5,355 bases of DNA from an uncultured Ruminococcus sp. (GTDB lineage Bacteria > Bacillota > Clostridia > Oscillospirales > Ruminococcaceae): NCBI GenBank assembly GCA_947173865.1, contig CAMWGS010000151.1, positions 1-5,355 of the forward strand. Direction: 5' to 3'. Position numbers and translations under genes: made by a program. Under the pieces are notes generated by a model, which did not search any database, was not told the origin of the DNA, and worked only from the letters and a program-made list of their open reading frames with translations. Numbering within the stretch: the stretch's first letter is position 1; each line of letters begins with the position of its first letter. Shown piece after piece: positions 1-4,190 of this stretch.

Positions 1-10
1 CTATAGTACA

Positions 11-38
11 TATACAGGTATAGTAATATATGTGTATA
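11..38. promoter_or_regulatory. imperfect palindrome upstream of the mob genes
   Basis: A 28-bp imperfect dyad reads TATACA-GG-TATA outward to TATA-TG-TGTATA, with 11 of 14 positions paired around the centre at 24/25. It lies 35 bp before the start codon of the MobC-like gene and contains several TATA-rich -10-like words. It could be an operator, part of the promoter, or an accessory-protein site of an origin of transfer. Which of these applies cannot be told, because the sequence to the left is missing. Confidence 0.35.
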
Positions 39-43
39 AGCAA

Positions 44-61
44 ATATGATAATTATCATAT
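44..61. promoter_or_regulatory. 18-bp perfect palindrome, likely operator for the mob operon
   Basis: ATATGATAATTATCATAT is a perfect palindrome ending at the base before the GGAGG ribosome binding site (62-66) of the MobC-like gene. Ribbon-helix-helix proteins bind palindromic sites as dimers and often repress their own genes, so autoregulation by the first gene product is the natural reading (inference). In RNA it could also fold to a hairpin just before the ribosome binding site. Confidence 0.5.
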
Positions 62-72
62 GGAGGTACATT

Positions 73-450
73 ATGAGAAACAAAAATGAAAAGAAGTCCA
101 TTACGAAATCTGTAAAGATGTCACCATTACAGTTGCAGAAGATAGAGGAACAGGCTGAAAAGAAGAATATGAATTTTAGTGAATATATGATTGATTGTGC
201 TTTGCATAATAATCAGAGTATCACACCGCATATAGCTGTTAAGATGCAGGAAATGGTGAATATGGTGCTTGAAATTGCGGACAATCTTGATGAGAAAGAT
301 TATATTCGTAGAGAAGAATTAAGACAGAAAGCCAATGATTTTGAGGGATTGTTTAAGTCCGTTACACCACAGGAAAAGTATAATAAAATTGAAAATACAA
401 TGGGGCTTTTTATAGAGGGAGGCGCTGAAATATGGGAATCTTTAAAGTGA
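73..450 (+). CDS. MobC-like ribbon-helix-helix mobilization accessory protein
   Basis: This 125-residue protein probably assists a relaxase by binding the origin of transfer and helping assemble the relaxosome. Residues of about 8-45 (KSITKSVKMSPLQL, then a charged helix, then MNFSEYMIDCAL) have the beta-strand, helix, helix layout of ribbon-helix-helix MobC/CopG-type proteins. The rest is mostly helical and acidic-basic, with no membrane segment. The ATG at 73 is chosen because GGAGG at 62-66 sits 6 bp before it; an upstream in-frame ATG at 46 lies within the palindrome and lacks a ribosome binding site. The gene ends inside the relaxase gene with a 19-bp overlap, so the two are translationally coupled. 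The family assignment rests on the fold pattern and the neighbour; a plain RHH repressor is possible. Confidence 0.72.
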   Translation: MRNKNEKKSITKSVKMSPLQLQKIEEQAEKKNMNFSEYMIDCALHNNQSITPHIAVKMQEMVNMVLEIADNLDEKDYIRREELRQKANDFEGLFKSVTPQEKYNKIENTMGLFIEGGAEIWESLK

Positions 451-971
451 TAAGAAATACAGATGATGGTCTGCAATATATGTATAACGCTTTGAATTAC
501 GTGCTTTACGGGCATACCGACTATGATAAAAGATATAGCCTGAATACCGATATTGATAATGCGTATGGGCAATTTTTGTTGGTGAAGAAATATTTTTATA
601 AGACCAGCGGAAATCCTGTATTTCATTTTATTGTGGTGTATAATGCAAAGTCTACCTGGGGTGATAACATTGAAAAAGTCGAATCGTTCAGCCGTAGTAT
701 TGCATCTTATTTTTCGGACAAGTTTCAGGTAGTATGGTGTATACATAAAAAGTCGTATTCTAAAAAGTATGGTGGCTGTGCTTCTGTATATCATGCTCAC
801 TTTGTTATGAATTCTGTGAGTTACATAGACGGTAAAATGTTCAGCGGAAGTTATGCAGAGATGTATTCTTTTCTTGAATATATAAAGAGAGTTACGGGTG
901 ATAAATCCTGGGTTGTACAGTATGGTTTTAATAAGGATAAGCATTATGAAGTTGATGAAAATGATGTGTAA
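432..971 (+). CDS. minimal relaxase-domain (MobA/VirD2-like) protein
   Basis: This 179-residue protein resembles only the N-terminal nicking domain of MOB_P-type relaxases, which cut one strand at the origin of transfer through a tyrosine. Visible marks are an N-terminal helix with tyrosines (GLQYMYNALNYVLYG, residues 13-27; Y23 is a candidate catalytic residue), a core strand FHFIVVYN (64-71), and the metal-binding motif YHAHFVMNSVSYIDGKMF (120-137) with H121, H123 and N127. Relaxases are usually 300-600 residues, so the C-terminal domains are absent; the protein stops soon after the HxH motif. A strong GAGGGAGG (415-422) precedes the ATG by 9 bp, inside the upstream gene. It may be a natural minimal relaxase, work with a separately encoded domain, or be a truncated relic. 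Its 3' end is repeated at 1660-1764. Confidence 0.68.
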   Translation: MGIFKVIRNTDDGLQYMYNALNYVLYGHTDYDKRYSLNTDIDNAYGQFLLVKKYFYKTSGNPVFHFIVVYNAKSTWGDNIEKVESFSRSIASYFSDKFQVVWCIHKKSYSKKYGGCASVYHAHFVMNSVSYIDGKMFSGSYAEMYSFLEYIKRVTGDKSWVVQYGFNKDKHYEVDENDV

Positions 972-1117
972 GTGCAATTTAACCTGAATTGAATTATATT
1001 TGATTTCAGAGTTTTTTGTCCTTTATCAGAGAGGTCTATTAGTAGGCTGAAAACACGTTTTATAGATACAGGAGTTAAAAATATAACCCATAAAGAAAAA
1101 TTCTCCATGGGATATTT
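864..1117 (+). repeat. direct repeat copy A: relaxase 3' end plus conserved downstream sequence and hairpin
   Basis: This stretch aligns with 1660-1907 at an offset of about 793-796 bp. Two blocks are identical: 21 bp at 945-965 versus 1738-1758, and 19 bp at 991-1009 versus 1784-1802 (GAATTATATTTGATTTCAG). Between and after these blocks the copies are diverged but alignable, including the terminal hairpin. In this copy the relaxase frame is open and ends with TAA at 969-971. The shared downstream part (972-1060) is non-coding and may hold a recombination or transfer site. Confidence 0.8.
1079..1117 (-). terminator. hairpin after the GNAT gene (probably bidirectional terminator)
   Basis: AAATAT plus CCCAT (1079-1084, 1087-1091) pairs with ATGGG plus ATATTT (1107-1117), leaving a 2-nt bulge and a 15-nt loop. 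On the minus strand it lies 26 bp after the GNAT stop codon and runs into a T-rich stretch. On the plus strand it lies about 108 bp after the relaxase stop codon. Its counterpart at 1878-1907 has the same place in the second unit. Confidence 0.5.
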
Positions 1118-1142
1118 CTGCAATCTAAATAACAAACTGGAA

Positions 1143-1586
1143 TTAGCATTTTTCCATATACACAAATTGCAATTCATCATTAACCGCTTTGCAATTAAAT
1201 ATTGTATATCCAATTTTTTGATATAATCGAATATTATCCTTACTTTTTGTGCTTGTAAAAAGCTCATATCGCTTTTTTGGAAAATAACTTTCAATCTTTG
1301 CAAGAAGTTTTGAACCATACCCCTTGCACCTATAATCGGGATGTACCATAAGTTTGCCTATATAGACAGTACCGTTTTGCTCTTTTGCACGGACTGAACC
1401 TATGATTTCATTATCAACAATCATTTTTAAGATAATTCCATTATTGAATTCATCAATAACCTCATTTAATGTTTGTTTCAGTGGTGGAATATCTTTACTT
1501 CCAAATAACGCTGCTTCACTTTGGTATGAAAGATATTGCAGTTTTAGTATTTCTTGTAAATCATTGTATTCAGCTTTATCTATCAT
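1143..1586 (-). CDS. GNAT family N-acetyltransferase
   Basis: This 147-residue enzyme should transfer an acetyl group from acetyl-CoA to an amine; its substrate cannot be read from the sequence. GNAT motif A is clear at residues 79-95 (LMVHPDYRCKGYGSKLL), with the acetyl-CoA pyrophosphate loop R86-x-x-G89-x-G91. A motif B-like stretch follows (N118, then IRLYQKIGY to 127). Length is normal for a single-domain GNAT. The ATG at 1586 is preferred over an in-frame TTG at 1604 because GGAAAGG ends 9 bp before it and overlaps that TTG. The gene is on the opposite strand to the mob genes, has its own consensus promoter, and is bracketed by hairpin and repeat, so it looks like an independent cargo gene. 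Antibiotic modification, toxin action or protein acetylation are all possible. Confidence 0.85.
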   Translation of the reverse strand: MIDKAEYNDLQEILKLQYLSYQSEAALFGSKDIPPLKQTLNEVIDEFNNGIILKMIVDNEIIGSVRAKEQNGTVYIGKLMVHPDYRCKGYGSKLLAKIESYFPKKRYELFTSTKSKDNIRLYQKIGYTIFNCKAVNDELQFVYMEKC

Positions 1587-1608
1587 ATAGTTATACCTTT
1601 CCAATAAA

Positions 1609-1659
1609 TTCTGATTTGACTATAAGTTTATTATATCAAAAGCAAGAAGAAAAGTCAAT
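1609..1659 (-). repeat. 51-bp promoter repeat, copy 1
   Basis: This segment aligns without gaps to 2291-2341 with 43 of 51 bases identical by direct count. It includes the complete minus-strand promoter and the beginning of the transcribed leader of the GNAT gene. Its right edge at 1659 is immediately followed by the start of the relaxase-tail repeat at 1660, marking a unit boundary. Confidence 0.8.
1630..1658 (-). promoter_or_regulatory. sigma-A type promoter of the GNAT gene
   Basis: On the minus strand, TTGACT (1658-1653) and TATAAT (1635-1630) are separated by exactly 17 bp. Transcription would start near 1623, giving a leader of about 37 nt before the ATG at 1586. No operator-like dyad is seen over it, so strong constitutive expression is the simplest expectation. 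Confidence 0.8.
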
Positions 1660-1764
1660 TATTCTTCTTAAACATATCAAAAGAGTTACATGTGATATTC
1701 CTATATTGTGCATTAAGATTCTGATAGGAACAAGCACTATGAAGTTGATGAAAATGATATGTAG
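1660..1764 (+). pseudogene. relaxase C-terminal fragment (frameshifted remnant)
   Basis: The stretch encodes LKHIKRVTCDIPILCIK in one frame, matching LEYIKRVTGDKSWVVQYGF of the intact protein (from about residue 148). It then needs a 1-nt frame change to continue as DRNKHYEVDENDM followed by TAG (1762-1764), matching the intact end NKDKHYEVDENDV. There is no start codon, ribosome binding site or upstream relaxase sequence, so it is a relic and not a gene. It differs clearly from the intact copy, so it is either an old duplication or derives from a related element. Confidence 0.78.
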
Positions 1765-1877
1765 GTGTAATCTGCCCTGAATGGAATTATATTTGATTTC
1801 AGCGTTTTTGTCTGTTGTCAGAGCAGGCTATGAGTGAGCTAAAAATATATATTATTAGGCAGAGTAGTTATAAAAGC

Positions 1878-1907
1878 ATATCCCGTGGAATTTTCTTCAC
1901 GGGGTAT
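1878..1907 (-). terminator. hairpin after the membrane-protein gene
   Basis: ATATCCCGTG (1878-1887) pairs with CACGGGGTAT (1898-1907) over 10 bp including one wobble, with a 10-nt loop. It lies 50 bp after the stop codon of the minus-strand gene and is followed on that strand by a short T-rich stretch. Compared with the hairpin at 1079-1117, the bases next to the loop differ on both arms (CCCAT/ATGGG against CCCGTG/CACGGG), so the pairing is kept despite sequence change. Confidence 0.55.
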
Positions 1908-1956
1908 TTATATATTCTTGTTGGTAAACTGTAAGTTATATTATAACAAAACTCAA

Positions 1957-2283
1957 TTAAAAATAATAGACAATGATTAATAGCACACCAAATATACCAA
2001 AAAACGCAGGTGTACCATATGCATCTGATTTTCTTACTGAATTCCAATTTATATTGATTGGCGTCATTTTTCTATGATAGGCATCTTGATAAGAACAGAA
2101 AATATGATTCCATTTACATATATACCCAACTAATTCATATATTGCAAAAATCAAGAATGCTATCCCAGATATGAGAAAATTTTCAAAAACGAAAGATGCT
2201 AAAAGTAGTATAGGATACAGATATCTATTTGCATATGCAAGAACGATTGTTAGTTTGTAATTTGAATTTTTCATTTTTATCAT
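1957..2283 (-). CDS. small three-helix membrane protein, function unknown
   Basis: This 108-residue protein has three hydrophobic segments, at about 11-33, 35-55 and 91-108, and a polar stretch between the second and third (residues 57-90, including WNHIFCSYQDAYHRKMTP). The polar part holds C63, two histidines and the short pattern NINWNSVRKSDAYG. It should sit in the cytoplasmic membrane; no signal peptide cleavage site or enzyme motif is seen. The ATG at 2283 has only a weak ribosome binding site, and an ATG at 2274 is equally possible. It has its own perfect consensus promoter and terminator-like hairpin and occupies the same place in unit 2 as the GNAT gene does in unit 1. I do not recognise a named family with confidence. 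It could be an immunity, efflux-related or stress protein, but nothing in the sequence decides. Confidence 0.7.
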   Translation of the reverse strand: MIKMKNSNYKLTIVLAYANRYLYPILLLASFVFENFLISGIAFLIFAIYELVGYICKWNHIFCSYQDAYHRKMTPININWNSVRKSDAYGTPAFFGIFGVLLIIVYYF

Positions 2284-2290
2284 CTACCAT

Positions 2291-2341
2291 TTCTGATTTG
2301 TCTATGAGTTTATTATAGCAATAACAATAAAAAATGTCAAT
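2291..2341 (-). repeat. 51-bp promoter repeat, copy 2
   Basis: This gap-free match to 1609-1659 (43 of 51 identical) carries the promoter and early leader of the membrane-protein gene. No further relaxase-tail copy follows it; the sequence after 2341 is unrelated to 1660 onward, so this is the right-hand end of the two-unit array. Confidence 0.8.
2312..2340 (-). promoter_or_regulatory. perfect consensus promoter of the membrane-protein gene
   Basis: On the minus strand, TTGACA (2340-2335) and TATAAT (2317-2312) are 17 bp apart, identical to the sigma-A/sigma-70 consensus in both boxes and spacing. The leader to the ATG at 2283 would be about 22 nt. Confidence 0.85.
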
Positions 2342-2586
2342 GATATATTAAATACAAAGCTATATGGCAACTTATTTCGGATTATTCTATTTTTATTTTT
2401 CCAAGTAATCAGGTCTTATTCTCTATTTTATCAATACTGAAATAATCCGTATTAATCTGCAATAATGTGCAAATGAAAGCAATAGCATTCTAAATTGTAA
2501 CAAGAACAATTTCTGTAGTACAAAATATCATCAAATACTCCGAAAAAATAGGAACATATCAATAATAATCGGAGGAGGTGCAATTT
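2342..2586. other. intergenic regulatory region with inverted repeats
   Basis: No credible gene is seen in these 245 bp. The region separates the minus-strand promoter at 2312-2340 from the plus-strand helix-turn-helix genes. It holds a 9-bp inverted repeat, CGGATTATT (2378-2386) and AATAATCCG (2441-2449), a related AATAATCGG near 2564-2572, and a separate 7-7-7 dyad at 2492-2512. A promoter for the downstream genes should lie here; the best guess is TTGTAA (2495-2500) with a poor -10 near 2516-2524, too weak to call firmly. Confidence 0.4.
2492..2512. promoter_or_regulatory. 21-bp dyad, candidate operator or excisionase site
   Basis: AAATTGT (2492-2498) and ACAATTT (2506-2512) are perfect inverted arms around a 7-nt spacer. 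The dyad lies 75 bp before the first helix-turn-helix gene and overlaps a possible -35 box (TTGTAA, 2495-2500), the usual position for a repressor site. Small excisionase-like proteins often bind near their own promoter, so either downstream gene product is a candidate ligand (inference). Confidence 0.35.
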
Positions 2587-2775
2587 ATGATAAGTTTTCA
2601 ATACACAGAGACAAAATATATGCTGACTGTTCAGGAGACTGCAAGAGTGTTAGGTGTAAGCGTTCATACTGTTTACAGGCTTATCAGTTCGGGAGAGTTG
2701 AGTGCTATAAAAGTAAGTTCAAGAAAAACAGTTATCAAAGCTGAAGAAATTGAAAGATACATCAACAGAAAGTAG
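2587..2775 (+). CDS. excisionase-like helix-turn-helix protein 1
   Basis: This 62-residue DNA-binding protein is of the small MerR-related helix-turn-helix type (HTH_17, excisionase family). The helix-turn-helix runs from about residue 13 to 38 (LTVQETARVLGVSVHTVYRL, then ISSGEL). It is followed by the wing (IKVSSRKTVIKAEEIERYI), the usual complete layout of the family. The ATG at 2587 is chosen because GGAGGAGG (2571-2578) ends 8 bp before it; an in-frame GTG at 2578 lies within that site. The stop codon overlaps the ribosome binding site of the next gene, so the two are one operon. Such proteins direct excision of integrated elements or act as regulators. No integrase is in the window, so its exact role is open. 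Confidence 0.85.
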   Translation: MISFQYTETKYMLTVQETARVLGVSVHTVYRLISSGELSAIKVSSRKTVIKAEEIERYINRK

Positions 2776-2788
2776 GAGGTTGTTGTTT

Positions 2789-2959
2789 ATGAAAGAAATA
2801 CTTACCCGTGAGGAAGTTATGGAAGTGCTTAAAATCGGCAGAAGTACATTTTATAAATTGCTTCAAACAGGTGAATTAAAAGGTTTTAAAGAAGGTAACA
2901 GATATAAAGTTCCTGTTAATTCAATTCAGGATTATATTAACAAAAGAATGAAGATTTAA
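2789..2959 (+). CDS. excisionase-like helix-turn-helix protein 2
   Basis: This 56-residue protein has the same architecture as its upstream neighbour: helix-turn-helix at about residues 4-29 (ILTREEVMEVLKIGRSTFYK, then LLQTGE), then the wing and a final helix (GNRYKVPVNSIQDYINKR). The two differ widely in sequence, so they are paralogues or independently acquired members, not a recent duplication. The ATG at 2789 follows AGGAGG (2774-2779) by 9 bp; that site overlaps the stop codon of the first gene, giving tight coupling. An intrinsic terminator follows 11 bp after the stop. The pair may bind as partners or bind different sites, one for excision and one for regulation (inference). Confidence 0.85.
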   Translation: MKEILTREEVMEVLKIGRSTFYKLLQTGELKGFKEGNRYKVPVNSIQDYINKRMKI

Positions 2960-2970
2960 AAGTGAGAATT

Positions 2971-3009
2971 TCCGTAGGCTCTTAATTGGGCTTACGGATT
3001 TTTTATTTT
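2971..3009 (+). terminator. strong intrinsic terminator of the helix-turn-helix operon
   Basis: TCCGTAGGCTC (2971-2981) pairs with GGGCTTACGGA (2988-2998) over 11 bp including two wobble pairs, with a 6-nt loop, followed by a run of T broken by one A (2999-3009). This is a textbook Rho-independent terminator 11 bp after the stop codon. Confidence 0.92.
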
Positions 3010-3020
3010 GACAAGAAACC

Positions 3021-3049
3021 TTGAAAAAACTTGTTGTCTGTGATATAAT
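3021..3049 (+). promoter_or_regulatory. strong extended -10 promoter
   Basis: TTGAAA (3021-3026) and TATAAT (3044-3049) are 17 bp apart, and TGA directly before the -10 makes a TGn extended element. It would start transcription near 3056, pointing at the decayed region and then the 180-aa gene and mod. It probably belonged to the first gene of the restriction operon and may still drive what remains, through a leader of about 580 nt. Confidence 0.72.
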
Positions 3050-3425
3050 TGATATAGATAATTGCAGGTTTTTAATTAAAATTTTGAAGCGGATTCATCA
3101 TGTGTGATATAAAAAGAATAAGAACGAGATTAACTTTACAGAGCGATATGGAGTATTGTGGACGACTTTCAGCAAGCTCTCAAGTGAGTTATTGGTTACT
3201 TTTACCATTATATTGCATAGTTTTCAGCAAATTGCATTGCATATTTTCTGCTATTCAGCTTTGAGGACGAGCATCAGGTCTGGACGACTCATCAATGGTT
3301 TAACCTCGCATACAACAATAAAATCACCCCTGAAGAGCTTATCTGTACAAGAATGACAGGATAACGACTGCGTTTATGTAAAAAGCTGAATATTGGCAGT
3401 TCATATTATACTAACTTTTTTTGAT
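3050..3425 (+). pseudogene. decayed region with unassigned coding fragments
   Basis: No intact gene with a ribosome binding site is seen here. Two pieces read like protein. At about 3118-3180, frame NKNEINFTERYGVLWTTFSK is open. At about 3262-3363, frame EDEHQVWTTHQWFNLAYNNK continues with ITPEELICTRMTG before TAA. The sequence between them is interrupted and contains a local cluster of ATTGCAT words (3212-3243). The word TGGACGACT occurs in both pieces (near 3159 and 3282), each time encoding WTT. I do not recognise the parent protein. It could be the lost first gene or genes of the restriction operon, or a passing insertion remnant. Confidence 0.4.
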
Positions 3426-3637
3426 ATGTATTCAGATATTATTGATATGGTAGCTGTTTTTAATGCTGAAAAGCTTACCGATAAAGAGGTAAGCGGTGAG
3501 GATGCCCATGAACTGTTCGCAGAAACGCTGAAATTTATAGTTAGATTGCAGAGTTGCATGTGGAAATGAAAAAGGCTACTGAATTTGACAGAAAAATGAA
3601 AATAAAGAAGTTGGAGAAAGAGAGAAAAAGTTTATGA
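3426..3637 (+). pseudogene. frameshifted C-terminus of a DUF4391-like protein
   Basis: One frame from 3426 reads MYSDIIDMVAVFNAEKLTDK and continues through EDAHELFAETLKFIVRLQ, then reaches TGA at 3567-3569. From 3551 another frame continues naturally as ELHVEMKKATEFDRKMKIKK and LEKERKSL, ending in TGA at 3635-3637, inside the ATGA of the next gene. Joined, they resemble the helical, basic end of DUF4391 proteins, which are known next to type III methyltransferases and helicases in Firmicute defence loci; this match is from memory of the family. The N-terminal majority of that family (about 200 residues in full) is missing, so the gene is broken at least twice, or a sequencing error explains the single frameshift but not the missing front. 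Confidence 0.5.
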
Positions 3638-4176
3638 GTAATAAAGCAACAGCGATTTCTCAATTTGAGAAATTTTTAAAAAATGATGATAAAGGTATAT
3701 TGATAACAGGTACCCATCAATATGAAAAACACAAATTAGCAATGGCAATAATAGATAAATATTATGAAAATGCAAATATTCTTTTTAGGATAAATGCTTT
3801 ACAGTCAATTACTAACAGAGATTTTTTGGGTTGGGCAGGTGTTAAAAAGCAGCCAAAAGCAGGAGAAAAAATACGAATAGGAAGAAATTTTTATCAATTT
3901 GACAGTTTTAATTACTCAGGAACCTGGTATAAAACTGACCACAAATTTGATTTGGCGATTATTTATCCTATTGATTCTTTATGCAGAGAAAAGGATATCA
4001 AATCAATACAGGATTTATATGAACGTAAACAGATAGAAAAGATTATCTTATGTTCATGGACGGATAAAGCAGAATATGACTATTCTCTGTTCAATGATTA
4101 CTTTACAAATCATATTGTATATGATGCGCTTGAAGAAGACCCTGAATATCATAAAAGAGTTCTTGAACATTTTTAA
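3634..4176 (+). CDS. uncharacterised P-loop-like protein in a type III R-M operon
   Basis: This 180-residue soluble protein of unknown function has an N-terminal GILITGTHQYEKHKLAMAII (21-40), which looks like a nucleotide-binding beta-strand, loop and helix. The loop lacks the canonical GKS/T, though K33 could substitute. FDLAIIYPID (105-114) resembles a Walker B strand ending in an acidic residue. Nothing like a nuclease or methyltransferase motif is seen. The ATG is embedded in ATGA with the end of the decayed upstream frame, so translation was once coupled; GGAGAAAG at about 3612-3619 is a modest ribosome binding site. Its stop overlaps the ribosome binding site of mod, 14 bp before the mod ATG, so the two are co-transcribed and very probably act together. 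It may be a degenerate ATPase, a methylation-linked regulator, or an inhibitor of premature restriction (inference). Confidence 0.75.
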   Translation: MSNKATAISQFEKFLKNDDKGILITGTHQYEKHKLAMAIIDKYYENANILFRINALQSITNRDFLGWAGVKKQPKAGEKIRIGRNFYQFDSFNYSGTWYKTDHKFDLAIIYPIDSLCREKDIKSIQDLYERKQIEKIILCSWTDKAEYDYSLFNDYFTNHIVYDALEEDPEYHKRVLEHF

Positions 4177-4190
4177 GGAGGACACCCACA

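Larger units (their letters stand above)
1660..1907 (+). repeat. direct repeat copy B: decayed relaxase 3' end, conserved sequence and hairpin
   Basis: This is the second copy of the segment at 864-1117, diverged but collinear. It starts at the base following promoter repeat 1 and ends with the hairpin at 1878-1907. The block just after the stop codon is better conserved (19 identical bases) than much of the coding fragment, which argues that the non-coding part is what was retained for function (inference). Confidence 0.8.

Noticed and set aside
300..977. Long open frame on the minus strand opposite the relaxase gene (225 codons)
   Set aside because: It is antisense to two well-supported plus-strand genes with good ribosome binding sites, has none itself, and its protein has no coherent domain pattern.
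944..1318. Minus-strand open frame overlapping the 3' end of the GNAT gene
   Set aside because: It lies in a different frame of the same strand as the clear GNAT coding sequence and crosses the hairpin and the repeat; no ribosome binding site.
1469..1780. Plus-strand open frame across the GNAT start and promoter
   Set aside because: It is antisense to GNAT. Only its last part, from about 1660, is meaningful, as the relaxase remnant, and that remnant needs a frame change to be complete.
1660..1907. Integron attC sites between the two minus-strand genes
   Set aside because: The hairpins lack the paired R and L box pattern with the GTT core and extrahelical bases that I would need to call attC, and no integron integrase is present.
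3205..3245. Short ATTGCAT repeats suggesting a CRISPR or iteron cluster
   Set aside because: Only three irregularly spaced copies of a 7-bp word; no regular spacing or replication gene nearby.
3156..3356. 66-codon plus-strand open frame in the decayed region
   Set aside because: No ribosome binding site and low-information composition. It crosses the interrupted segment between two better fragments in other frames.
3426..3637. Programmed ribosomal frameshift joining the two DUF4391-like frames
   Set aside because: No slippery heptamer or downstream pseudoknot is apparent near 3551, and the N-terminal part of the protein is missing anyway, so decay is the simpler reading.
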